DNA of 64,000 bases from DASUPK01 sp963821705 (GTDB taxonomy: Bacteria > Actinomycetota > Thermoleophilia > Solirubrobacterales > 70-9): NCBI GenBank assembly GCA_963821705.1, contig CAWGEV010000007.1, positions 496,001-560,000 on the forward strand, given 5' to 3'. A program made the translations under genes and the position numbers. Shown here piece after piece: positions 40,090 to 48,278 of the stretch. Position 1 is the stretch's first letter, and each line of letters opens with the position of its first letter. Under the pieces are notes generated by a model. That model saw nothing but the letters and a program-made list of their open reading frames with translations, did not search any database and was not told the DNA's origin.

Positions 40090-40763
40090 TGAAGGAGCTT
40101 GCCGACGGCGTCTGGCACATCAAGTGCCTGCCGGGCCTGCCCTGGGCGGTAAACGCCTACCTGGTGGGTGACGCGCTGATCGACGCCGGCTGCCGGCAGT
40201 CCACCGGACGGATCCTGAAGCAGCTCGACGGGCACGAGGTGAAGACGCATGCCCTCACCCACGCGCATCCCGATCACCAGGGGGCGAGCCGCGACGTCTG
40301 CGAGAAGCTCGGCATCCCCTTCCTCTGCCCGGAGCTGGACGTCCCCGGCGCCGAGGACCCGCAGGTGATCTACGACCGGCAGCCCGACAAGTTCATGGCG
40401 CACTTCTTCTGGCGGATCTTCCACGGGCCGGGACACAAGGTGGACCAAGTCATCAAGGAGGGCGACGAGGTCGCCGGCTTCGAGGTGCTCGACGTCCCGG
40501 GCCACTCCGCCGGGCACGTCGCCTTCTGGCGCGAGTCCGACAGGGTCCTGATCCTCGGCGACGTCCTCGCCAACATGGACCAGTACACGGGAGTCCCGGG
40601 ACTGCACGAGCCGAAGGCCGCCCTGACCCCCGACCCGGCCCGAAACCGCGAGTCCGCCCGGCGGCTCGCCGCGCTCGAGCCCGAGCTGGCCTGCTTCGGG
40701 CACGGCGCGCCGCTGCGCGACCCGGCGAAGCTGAAGCGGTTCGTCGACGGCCTCGGCGACTAG
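40089..40763 (+). CDS. MBL-fold metallo-hydrolase
   Basis: 224 residues. THAHPDHQG (HxHxDH) near 55, GHSAGHVAF near 140, ILGDVLANMD near 157 and the final FGHGAPL give the full metal-ligand set of a glyoxalase II/RNase Z-type fold. Substrate not predictable. Last gene before the abnormal tract. Confidence 0.9.
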   Translation: MKELADGVWHIKCLPGLPWAVNAYLVGDALIDAGCRQSTGRILKQLDGHEVKTHALTHAHPDHQGASRDVCEKLGIPFLCPELDVPGAEDPQVIYDRQPDKFMAHFFWRIFHGPGHKVDQVIKEGDEVAGFEVLDVPGHSAGHVAFWRESDRVLILGDVLANMDQYTGVPGLHEPKAALTPDPARNRESARRLAALEPELACFGHGAPLRDPAKLKRFVDGLGD

Positions 40764-40787
40764 CCCCTACGGGTGCGGGGCCAGCGC

Positions 40788-41335
40788 GGGGGGGGGGGAG
40801 GGGGGGGGGGGGCGCGGCGGAGCGGCGGGCCGGGAGAGGACGCGACGGCCGGCGCGGGGGAGCGGGGGGACGCGGCGGGACGCGGGAGCGGGAAGACGCG
40901 GGGACCGGCCAGAGAATGCAGCGGGACGGACGCGGCGGAGAGATGAGCACGGGATGACGCGGGGACCGAGCGGGGATGAGGTGCAGCGGGGGGCACGCGC
41001 AGATGAGGTGAGGCGGCGAGGGAGGGAGGACGCGCAGCGCGGAGCGGACCGGCGCACGGCGGCGGATCACACGGCCCGACGCCGAACGCGGCCGCACCGG
41101 AGCGGCGGCAGCGGCGCGGCCGGCGGAGACGGCGGCCGCGGCACGGCGCGGCGGCGAGGCGCGGCATTCACGCACCGGGCCGAGCATCCGCCGAGATCGC
41201 GGCACGGCCCGGAGGCGGCGGACGGAGGAGCGGAGGATCGGCAGGCATCGGCACGCAAATGGCGGACCGGGGCCGCGGCGCCAGCGGCAGCGGCGGCGGA
41301 TCTCACGCGGCAGCGACGATCGACACCTGAGTAAG
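40788..41335. other. T-depleted, G-rich abnormal tract without genes
   Basis: It opens with G11-A-G13 (40788-40812). Over 40801-41340 I count about 20 T in 540 bases (near 4%), while flanking genes have about 13-17%. No frame has protein-like composition. The following Gly-rich coding frame begins after an in-frame stop at its right edge. It may be a failed basecall or consensus over a PGRS-like GC-rich 5' end of the next gene, or decayed sequence. Confidence 0.6.
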
Positions 41336-41337
41336 AC

Positions 41338-42625
41338 AACTCCACCGGCGTTGGCGGAGTGGGCGGCACCGGCGGGCACGGCGCGGGCGAGCTAGTCGGG
41401 ACCAGCGGCGCCGGCACTGGCGGCGTCGGGGGTGCCGGCGGCAACGGGAGCTGGGGGTTCGACAACAGCCAGTTGAAGTTCCAGTACACGAGCTTGGCGG
41501 GCGGCGGCGGCATCGCGAGCCTGGGCGCGCTGACCATGACAGCCTCGACGATCAGCGGCAACAACACTGGTGTCGGCGGCATGGGCGGAGCCTCCGGCGA
41601 CCCGGGGCAACAGGCGAATGGCAGCTTCCGGAGCGCGGGCCCCGGTGGCGATGGCGGATCGGCGGGGATCGGCGGAGGGCTGCTCTTCACTGGCAATACC
41701 GCTACCGCGCAGCTGACCAACGTCACGATCGCCGGGAACTTCACCGGCGATGCGCGCGGGAGGCGCCGGCTACAGCGGAGCCACCGGACTGGGCGGTGGC
41801 AGGGGCGGCTACGGCGGCTTCGGCGGCGGCATCGAGCATCGGGCAACACCCCTGGGAACGCGGTCGTGCTCAAGCAGGTCACGATCTCGCAGAACGGGCT
41901 CGGCTCCGCCGGTGCCGGCGGAGCTTTCAGCGGCACCCCGACCCCGGGCCTCAGGGGCCAGGGGGCCGCCGTCGCGACCGGCGGGCGTACCAACCCTGCC
42001 GCGGGGGCTGCTGGGGTCCTCTTCCAGAACACGCTGGTCGCAAACAACGGCGTGGCGGGGACCGATCTGAACTGCATTCAGTACTACCCCGCGAACCAGT
42101 ACGTCGACCTCTACGACTTCCACAACAACCTGAGCTATCCGGACAACTCCTGCCCGGGGAACGTGGGCAATCCGATGCTCGGCCCGCTTCAGAACAACGG
42201 CGGTCCGACGTTCACGATGCTCCCCGCGGCCGGCAGCAGCGCAATCGGGGGTGTTCCCTCGGCCTCGTGCACGGTGCACGTCGACCAGCGCGGAAACGCG
42301 CGGCCCGGAGGAACCAGTTCGAGCTGCGACATCGGCGCAGTCGAAACGGGGCTGGCCGCTCCCCTGCCTCAGCTTTCGATCCTGAAATCGGGAACCGGTG
42401 CCGGCACGGTGACCAGCTCGCCGACGGGCATCGCCTGCGGTGCGACATGCGCGGCGACCTCACGCGGGCCAATGACGCTGACCGCGACGCCCGCTGCAGG
42501 TTCGACCTTCAGCGGCTGGTCGGGGGCGGGTGCGGCGGACGGGCCAATGCGCCGTGACGCTCAATGCCGACACGCAGGTCACCGCAACCTTCACGCCCAG
42601 CTCGACTTCGTCCGGTGGTGGCGGC
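41338..42625 (+). pseudogene. Frameshifted Gly-rich beta-helix protein (choice-of-anchor Q type)
   Basis: Reading + strand, Gly-rich repeats (GGVGGTGGHGAGELVG) lead to beta-helix rungs (LTMTASTISGNNTGVGG; TNVTIAGNFTG), the region GPLQNNGGPTFTMLPAAGS ... DQRGNARP ... CDIGAVE typical of choice-of-anchor Q proteins, and a C-terminal Bacterial-repeat domain (GAGTVTSSPTGIACGATC ... TGQCAVTLNADTQVTATF). The frame changes near 41755, returns near 41840, and changes again near 42525. The 5' end is missing. Either a decayed surface-protein gene or indel errors. Confidence 0.65.
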
Positions 42626-43694
42626 GGCCGCCGGCTGCCGGCGCGCCGCAGCGGCGCGCGCCAGAAGTGCGAGAGCGGCGCCTCCGCTCGACGATCCTGG
42701 CCTGGTACTCGCCGATCTGCTCCGGCGGGATGAAGTAGGTCGCGGGGGTGAGGAAGACGCCGTCGCCGCGTTCCGCGACCTCGGCGACGCGCTCACGGAC
42801 CTTGTCGAGCGGCCCCGCGGCGGTGAAGGCCTCGACCATCTCGTCCGGGATCTGCTCGGGGACCGCGGCGAGATCGCCGCGCCGGAAGGCGTCGCCGGCG
42901 GCTTGCGCCGCCTCGGCGAACCCATGCATCTCCCAGAGGGGCTGGTAGGTGCGGACGGTCGAGTAGAAGGCGATGGTCCTGCGCGCCGCGTCCAGGGCGC
43001 GCGCCTCGTCGTCGTCGATCACGGTGGTGATGGTGGGGATGAAGTCCAGGTCCGAGCGCTGCCGCCCTGAGCGCTGCAGGCCGGTCTCGAAGCTGGGGAT
43101 GACGACCTCATCGAGCCAGCGGACCGGGCACATCGGATGGCCGATCAGCCCGTCGGCGACGTCACCCGCCATCCGGCACATCCCCTCCCGCATCGCCGCG
43201 GCGTAGATCGGGACGCGCTCGCGGACCGGCTTGTGAGGCCGGATCCACCCCTTGATATCGATGTCCTGATAGGACCCTTCGAAGCGGATCGGCTCGCCGG
43301 TGGCCGCCTTCTCCATGATCAGCCGAGTCGCCTCGATGGTCTCGCGGAGATGCGGGGCCGGCTTCCCGTACTCGACCGAGTGCCAGGTCTCGTTGAGGCG
43401 CTTGACTCCCGCGCCGAGCCCGAGCCGGAACCGGCCCCCCGACATCTCGTCGATATCGAGCGCGCTGACGGCGAGGATGAACGCACTGCGAGTGAAGGCC
43501 CAGGCGATTCCGGTTCCCACGTCGACGGTCTCCGTCTTCGCCGCGAGCCAGGTGGCCTGCGTGACGGAGCTGCGGAAGAGCTCCGGCGTCCAGACGCAGT
43601 CGATCCCGGCGGCTTCGGCCGACCCCGCCTGTTCGGCGAGGTCGACCGCGGTGTCGCCGATCGCGGCTATCGAGATGCGGTCGAGGGCGCCCAC
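42591..43694 (-). CDS. LLM-class (F420-type) oxidoreductase, aberrant C-terminus
   Basis: Up to 367 residues, GTG start. TIM-barrel luciferase-like family: AAGIDCVWTPELFRSS, VGTGIAWAFTRSAFILA, GGRFRLGLGAGVKRLNETW, and MAGDVADGLIGHP. Likely uses F420 or FMN. The normal end comes near IPPEQIGEYQARIVE; the last 30 residues are Arg/Ser-rich and lie antisense to the damaged repeat gene, so the true stop was probably lost to a frameshift or misjoin near 42690. Confidence 0.82.
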   Translation of the reverse strand: MGALDRISIAAIGDTAVDLAEQAGSAEAAGIDCVWTPELFRSSVTQATWLAAKTETVDVGTGIAWAFTRSAFILAVSALDIDEMSGGRFRLGLGAGVKRLNETWHSVEYGKPAPHLRETIEATRLIMEKAATGEPIRFEGSYQDIDIKGWIRPHKPVRERVPIYAAAMREGMCRMAGDVADGLIGHPMCPVRWLDEVVIPSFETGLQRSGRQRSDLDFIPTITTVIDDDEARALDAARRTIAFYSTVRTYQPLWEMHGFAEAAQAAGDAFRRGDLAAVPEQIPDEMVEAFTAAGPLDKVRERVAEVAERGDGVFLTPATYFIPPEQIGEYQARIVERRRRSRTSGARRCGAPAAGGRRHHRTKSSWA

Positions 43695-44230
43695 GGCGGA
43701 CCGCAGCCTACCGGCGTCTCAACTGCCCCCCCGGCGCACTCGGTCAGCCCAAGCGCCTTCGACTCCTTGTTCGAGTCATCGAAGAGGTGGCTGTCCTTGA
43801 TCTTGGAGGGATCGGCCTTGAGCTGGTTGAGGTCCGCCTGGGTGGTGGAGACCAGCTGGTTCACCTGGGCCTCCTGGCCCGCGGGAACGCCGAGCGCCTT
43901 CACCTGGTCCACCTGATTCTGGAGGTTCGGCACCAGCGTCTGCGAGGCGAACCGCTCGAGCTGCTGCTCGTTGACGCTCTTGCCCAACTGCTTGCCGGCC
44001 TGGTCGATTTCGGCGGTGCCCTGCTTGCAGATCGCGTTCGCCTTGGCGACGAACTCGGCCTTGGTGATCGCGGCGGCGGTGCTCGTGGTCCCGTTGTTGC
44101 TGCCGCCGCACCCGGCAGCGATTGCGGCGACGGCCAGCCGCGGCTCGCCCGCGACGCTCTCCGTCAGGCCGGCGTGTTGTCGAGCGATCGCCAGAGGTAG
44201 AGGCAGGCGAGGGTGCGGTGCGGCCGCCAC
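43667..44230 (-). CDS. Putative lipoprotein, start unresolved
   Basis: The recognisable part begins near 44140: RLAVAAIAAGCGGSNNGT, a lipobox with an unusually short hydrophobic stretch, then a helical domain (AITKAEFVAKANAICKQG ... QTLVPNLQNQVDQVKALGVP) ending ESKALGLTECAGG. This is a family of small secreted proteins with an AxANAIC-type motif. No ATG, GTG or TTG precedes the signal peptide closely; the ATG at 44230 would overlap the glycosylase gene by 67 bases. A small deletion or indel in the signal peptide is likely. The C-terminus overlaps the oxidoreductase start. Confidence 0.55.
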   Translation of the reverse strand: MAAAPHPRLPLPLAIARQHAGLTESVAGEPRLAVAAIAAGCGGSNNGTTSTAAAITKAEFVAKANAICKQGTAEIDQAGKQLGKSVNEQQLERFASQTLVPNLQNQVDQVKALGVPAGQEAQVNQLVSTTQADLNQLKADPSKIKDSHLFDDSNKESKALGLTECAGGAVETPVGCGPPWAPSTASR

Positions 44231-44805
44231 TCGTCGGAGATCCGCTCCATCTCCTCGGGACCCGGGAGCTCGTCCAGTCCATAGGCGATCTGAACCGCCC
44301 GGCGGATCCCGAGGTCGCCCACGGAGACCACATCCGGGCGGCCGAGGTGGAAGATCAGGAACATCTCGGCGGTCCAGCTGCCGATTCCCTTCACTTCGAC
44401 GAGCTCGGCGACGATGTCCTCGTCCGAAAGCTCTCTCAGGCCCTTCAGATCGACCCGCCCGTCCTTGACGCGGCCGGCGAGATCGCGGAGAAACTCGACC
44501 TTCGCGTTCGAGAGGCCTGCCTTCCGAAGCGTCTCCTTGCGCTTGCGAAGGAGCTGCTCGGGCGTCGGTGTCTTTCCCCCGAACTGGTCGAGCAGCTTCG
44601 ACCAGATCGACGCTGCCGCCTTGGTCGAGAGCTGCTGGCCGACGATGGCGCGCGCCAGCGCCTCATAGGGGTCGGGGCGGCTGCCGCGGCGGTCCACCTC
44701 GGGGTCGATCGGGCCGCGCTCCTCCATCACCCGGCGCAGCACCTTGTCTGCGCGCATGAGGGCGCGGTCATCCGGGGTCCAGGCAGTTGTTGACGGCTTC
44801 GCCAT
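44164..44805 (-). CDS. DNA-3-methyladenine glycosylase (AlkA-type, HhH-GPD)
   Basis: 213 residues. Helix-hairpin-helix VEVKGIGSWTAEMFLIF near 135 and the catalytic Asp in VSVGDLGIRRAVQ near 160; AIVGQQLSTKAAASIW forms the substrate-side helix. Excises alkylated bases. No Fe-S cysteine loop, so not an endonuclease III. Confidence 0.92.
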   Translation of the reverse strand: MAKPSTTAWTPDDRALMRADKVLRRVMEERGPIDPEVDRRGSRPDPYEALARAIVGQQLSTKAAASIWSKLLDQFGGKTPTPEQLLRKRKETLRKAGLSNAKVEFLRDLAGRVKDGRVDLKGLRELSDEDIVAELVEVKGIGSWTAEMFLIFHLGRPDVVSVGDLGIRRAVQIAYGLDELPGPEEMERISDEWRPHRTLACLYLWRSLDNTPA

Positions 44806-44823
44806 CAGATCGCGGCCACAAGC

Positions 44824-44875
44824 GCCGGCCCACCATCAGGCGCGGCGCTTCGCGCCGCTTCGAAAGCGGGCCGGC
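44824..44875 (-). terminator. Nested hairpin between thiolase and glycosylase genes
   Basis: GCCGGCCC at 44824 pairs with GGGCCGGC at 44868, enclosing a second perfect hairpin GCGGCGC-TTC-GCGCCGC (44842-44858). Both neighbours are on the minus strand, so it probably ends the thiolase transcript. Confidence 0.45.
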
Positions 44876-44884
44876 TGGTGGCTG

Positions 44885-46072
44885 CTAGACCCGCTGGATC
44901 AGCGTGCCGGTGCCGAGCCCGCCGCCGCAGCACATGGTCACCAGGCCGGTCTCCTTGTCGGAGCGCTCCAGCTCGTGGAGCAGCGTGGTGATCAGGCGCG
45001 CGCCGGTCGAGCCGAGCGGGTGACCGATCGCAATCGCGCCGCCGTTCACGTTCACGCGGTCCATGTCCGCCTCCAGCTCGCGCCGCCAGGCGGCGACCAC
45101 GGAGGCGAACGCCTCGTTGATCTCGACCAGGTCGATGTCGTCCATGTTCATCCCGTTGCGCTTCAGGATCAGCTGCGTGGCAGGGATGGGGCCGGTGAGC
45201 ATCATCACCGGGTCGACGCCGACGGTCGTCTGGTCGACGATCTTGGCCCGCGGCTTCAGGCCGAGCTCCTTGGCCTTGTCCGCCGTCATCAGCAGGACCG
45301 CGGCGGCGGCATCGGAGACCTGCGAGGAGTTGCCGGCCGTGACCTTGCCGTCCTCCTTGAAGGCCGGCTTCAGCGAGGCCAGCTTCTCGAGGGAGTCCTC
45401 GGCGGGCGGGCGGATGCCCTGGTCGGTCACGTAGGTGTCGCCGTTGTTCTTCCACGGGATCATCTCGCGCTCGAAGCGGCCCTCCTCGGTGGCCTGGTGC
45501 GCGAGCTGGTGGGAGCGCAGGCCGATCTCGTCGAGCTCGGAGCGGGGGATCTCCCACTTGTCGGCGATCATCTCGGCCGAGATGCCCTGCGGGACGAGGT
45601 TGTAGCGCTCCATCAGGGCGGGCGAGAAGGCGAAGCCGTGCTCCTTCATCACCTCGGCGGAGTCAGCGAAGGAGATGTGGCCCATGTGCTCGACGCCGCC
45701 GCCGATGGCGACGTCATGGACGCCGGAAGCGATCAGCGCCGCGGCGAAGTTGACGGCCTGCTGGGCTGAGCCGCACTGGCGGTCGACGGTGGTGGCGGGC
45801 GTCTCGATCGGGAGTCCGGCCTCGAGCCAGGCATTGCGGGCGATGTTGATGCCCTGCTCACCGAACTGCTGCACACACCCGGCCACGACGTCCTCGACCT
45901 CGGAGGCGTCGATCCCGGCCCGGTTGATCACCTCGTCGTAGGTCTTCGCCAGGAGGCTGGAGGCGTGGACGTCCTTGTAGTAACCCTTCTCCTCGTGCCC
46001 GCGGCCGACCGGCAGGCGGGCGGCCTCCACGATCACTACCTCTCGTCCGCTGAACTTCCCGTTCTCAGCCAC
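44885..46072 (-). CDS. Acetyl-CoA acetyltransferase (thiolase)
   Basis: 395 residues. Acyl-enzyme Cys in TTVDRQCGSAQQAV near 92, EINEAFA, the His in GGAIAIGHPLGSTGARL, and the second Cys in MCCGGGLGTGTL. Close to FadA5-like degradative thiolases. Start chosen at GTG 46072, 6 nt after AGGAGG; the GTG at 46075 would be only 3 nt away. Divergent from the hydroxyacyl-CoA dehydrogenase. Confidence 0.94.
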   Translation of the reverse strand: MAENGKFSGREVVIVEAARLPVGRGHEEKGYYKDVHASSLLAKTYDEVINRAGIDASEVEDVVAGCVQQFGEQGINIARNAWLEAGLPIETPATTVDRQCGSAQQAVNFAAALIASGVHDVAIGGGVEHMGHISFADSAEVMKEHGFAFSPALMERYNLVPQGISAEMIADKWEIPRSELDEIGLRSHQLAHQATEEGRFEREMIPWKNNGDTYVTDQGIRPPAEDSLEKLASLKPAFKEDGKVTAGNSSQVSDAAAAVLLMTADKAKELGLKPRAKIVDQTTVGVDPVMMLTGPIPATQLILKRNGMNMDDIDLVEINEAFASVVAAWRRELEADMDRVNVNGGAIAIGHPLGSTGARLITTLLHELERSDKETGLVTMCCGGGLGTGTLIQRV

Positions 46073-46112
46073 CACTGGCCTCCTAAGTCGGTTTCTTCAA
46101 GCAACCAAGTCT

Positions 46113-46154
46113 TGCTCTAAGAGCATACACGCAACAATTGGACCGTCAGCCAAT
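46113..46154. promoter_or_regulatory. Two inverted repeats in the thiolase/dehydrogenase divergent region
   Basis: TGCTCT-A-AGAGCA at 46113-46125 and ATTGG-N8-CCAAT at 46137-46154. They sit between starts at 46072 and 46206 and could control both genes. The second contains GTCAGCCA, also found beside the acyl-CoA dehydrogenase operator near 38398. Confidence 0.4.
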
Positions 46155-46205
46155 CGCCCGGGGGGTGGTTGGCGAAGGGGTCCCCCGTGATAGACACCCA
46201 CGCCC

Positions 46206-47030
46206 GTGACGGGCGCTGAGACATACGAGCGACCGGCGATCGCCGGGAGCGGGACGATCGCCTGTGGCGTGGCCGCCTGCGCGAGCATCGCGTCGAGGAC
46301 CGTCCTGCTGGCGCGATCCGACGCCTCAGCCTGGAAGGCCGAGGAGGAGGCCCATGCGCTCTGCGCGAAGCTCGACGGCGCGGACGCGAAGCGCGTCAAG
46401 GTCACCACCCGGCCCGAGGACCTGGCCGAGTGCGACGTCGTCATCGAGGCGGTGATCGAGGAGCTCGGGCCCAAGGCGGAGCTCCTGAAGACCGTCGGCG
46501 ACGCCGCCGGCGACGCCGACCTCGCCAGCACTACCTCCTCCCTCTCGCTCGACGAGCTCGGCGCGCAGGGCGGTCACCCCGAGCGCACCTATGGCCTCCA
46601 CCCCTTCAACCCGGTGGTCCGGATGGACCTGGTCGAGCTCTGCATCCCGGACGCCGCCCGGGATGAGATTCGCTCGCGCGCCAGGGTCTGGTGTGAGTCG
46701 ATCGGCAAGACGGTCGTCGAGGTGCCGAACGAGCCGGGCTTCGTCGTCAACCGACTTCTCTTCCCCTACCTCTTCGACGCGGTGCGGCTGATGGAGCAGA
46801 CCGGGATGAAGGCGGAGGACGTCGACCGCTGCATGACCCTCGGCGCGAACTACCCGATGGGCCCGCTCGCCCTGCTCGACCTGATCGGCATCGACGTAGC
46901 CGTTGCGATCGGCGAGGCGCTCCACGCCGACAGCCAGGAGGGGCATCACCGCCCGCCCGGGAGGCTGATCGCCCTCGTCGACCAGGGCAAGCTCGGCAGG
47001 AAGTCGGGCGAGGGCTTCTACGCCTACTGA
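46206..47030 (+). CDS. 3-hydroxyacyl-CoA (3-hydroxybutyryl-CoA) dehydrogenase
   Basis: 274 residues, GTG start. NAD-binding IAGSGTIACGVAA near residue 12, catalytic His region TYGLHPFNPVVRMDLVE near 130, PGFVVNRLLFPYLFDA, and YPMGPLALLDLIGIDV. Beta-oxidation or PHB-type step paired with the divergent thiolase. The first glycine motif is GSGTIA rather than the usual GAGTMG. Ends overlap the M28 peptidase gene by 7 bases. Confidence 0.92.
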   Translation: MTGAETYERPAIAGSGTIACGVAACASIASRTVLLARSDASAWKAEEEAHALCAKLDGADAKRVKVTTRPEDLAECDVVIEAVIEELGPKAELLKTVGDAAGDADLASTTSSLSLDELGAQGGHPERTYGLHPFNPVVRMDLVELCIPDAARDEIRSRARVWCESIGKTVVEVPNEPGFVVNRLLFPYLFDAVRLMEQTGMKAEDVDRCMTLGANYPMGPLALLDLIGIDVAVAIGEALHADSQEGHHRPPGRLIALVDQGKLGRKSGEGFYAY

Positions 47031-47944
47031 GAGCTCAGGTTGAGGACGAGCTGGTCGACGGTCTCGCCGACCTGGTTAAGCGCCGCCTCGTCGAGCTTGT
47101 CGAGCGTGTCCTGATCGGTGTTCTTGTACGGGTAGGACCAGTCGATCAGGTCGATCGACGGGACGCCCTGCTCCACGAAGGGGATGTGGTCGTCGATGAT
47201 CGGCACCTGGGTTCCGGCGGGGAAGGTGTCCCCGGCGCCCACCTGCCGGGCGGCGCTCCGCAGCTGCTCCCAGAGGGCCGGGCTCGAGTTCGTCTCCCGC
47301 GGGATCCGCACACCTCGATTGGCGATGTAGTCGAGCAGGATCATGTCCCCGAGCTGACCGGGGTGCGCGGCCGCGTAGGCGCGCGAGCCCCGGAGCGCGC
47401 AGTACTGGAAGTCCCGGTCGCCGCAGCCGGGCGGCGCTTCCTCTCCGTCGAAGAGGACGAAGCGGATCTCGCGATGGCCGGCCGGGAGGTCGGCGCGCAG
47501 GTCCCGGGCCAGCTCGATCAGGGCGGCGGTCCCGGCGGCGCTGTCGTTCGCTCCCACGAATCCCTTCGGCCGGTACTGGGTGTCGTAGTGCGCGCCGATC
47601 AGGATCGCCGGCTGCCGACCGGGCAGCACCCCGACGATGTTCCGGAGGCCCCGTTGCGGCCCGCTGCTGGGAAACGGCTCGAAGGTCCCGTTGGGGAGCA
47701 TCGCGCGAAGGCGATCAGCCAGCCGGCGGAGCTGCGGGGACCCGGCCGGCCTCGGGCCCACGGCCACCTGCTCACGGACCAGCGCCATCGCGCGAGCGGC
47801 GTCGAAGCGATCCGGATTCGAGCTGCCGCCGCAGCCGGCCAGGACGATCCCGGCCAGCAGCAGCGCTGCGAGACTAAGCGGCCTGCTTGCCCTTGCGCCT
47901 GACGCGCGACTTGGTTCCGATCGGAGGCACCGCGGGCTCGTCAT
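47024..47944 (-). CDS. M28-family zinc peptidase lipoprotein (glutaminyl cyclase-like)
   Basis: 306 residues. Lipobox LAGC after a hydrophobic stretch (about 22-38). Zinc ligands in GAHYDTQY, VGANDSAAG, DGEEAPPGC and a final DDHIPFVEQG give the two-metal M28 core; spacing near glutaminyl-peptide cyclotransferases. Probably acts outside the membrane. It overlaps the upstream gene by 71 bases because no later start precedes the signal peptide. Confidence 0.87.
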   Translation of the reverse strand: MTSPRCLRSEPSRASGARASRPLSLAALLLAGIVLAGCGGSSNPDRFDAARAMALVREQVAVGPRPAGSPQLRRLADRLRAMLPNGTFEPFPSSGPQRGLRNIVGVLPGRQPAILIGAHYDTQYRPKGFVGANDSAAGTAALIELARDLRADLPAGHREIRFVLFDGEEAPPGCGDRDFQYCALRGSRAYAAAHPGQLGDMILLDYIANRGVRIPRETNSSPALWEQLRSAARQVGAGDTFPAGTQVPIIDDHIPFVEQGVPSIDLIDWSYPYKNTDQDTLDKLDEAALNQVGETVDQLVLNLSSQ

Positions 47945-48167
47945 GGCGGCCGGAACGATCCCAGATCACATCCGCCTCCGACACGCCCTGCTTGCTCGCC
48001 TCCGCCTCCACCTCGGACCAGGGGAGCTGGGCCTCGGGGAGGTCATCCCATCGGGCCAGGTCGAGCGCTTCGAGTGCGCCCTCCAGAGCCGGCCCCCGGT
48101 GCTCTTCGGAGCGGAGCACCGCCCTCACCACCTCAAGCTGCTTGTCACTGAACCGGACGACCCACAT
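47874..48167 (-). CDS. Small hypothetical protein
   Basis: 97 residues, MWVVRFSDKQLEVVRAVL, hydrophilic, basic C-terminal tail (KSRVRRKGKQAA). AGAGGAGG lies 5 nt before the ATG, a strong start. No family recognised. Leads into the M28 peptidase gene. Confidence 0.65.
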   Translation of the reverse strand: MWVVRFSDKQLEVVRAVLRSEEHRGPALEGALEALDLARWDDLPEAQLPWSEVEAEASKQGVSEADVIWDRSGRHDEPAVPPIGTKSRVRRKGKQAA

Positions 48168-48249
48168 GTGGCCTCCTCTGGGACCTTGGTTTCCGGCAAG
48201 CTAGAGCCCTAAACGGACGGAAGGAAAAAGTCCTGCAACCTGTATGAAA

Positions 48250-48275
48250 CGGGTCGCGGCTTGCGCCGCGCCCTC
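48250..48275 (-). repeat. Intergenic RNA-hairpin repeat, copy 1
   Basis: Minus-strand GAGGG, a CGCGGC-GCAA-GCCGCG hairpin with a GNRA tetraloop, then A-CCCG. Outer GGG and CCC also pair, leaving one bulged A. Three bases past the stop of the CBS-domain gene. Copies 2 and 3 are at 60434 and 61414. Confidence 0.5.
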
Positions 48276-48278
48276 GCA

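Noticed and set aside
40760..41167. Minus-strand Pro/Arg-rich open frames in the T-depleted tract
   Set aside because: They exist only because stop codons need T or A on the relevant strand; no protein-like features.
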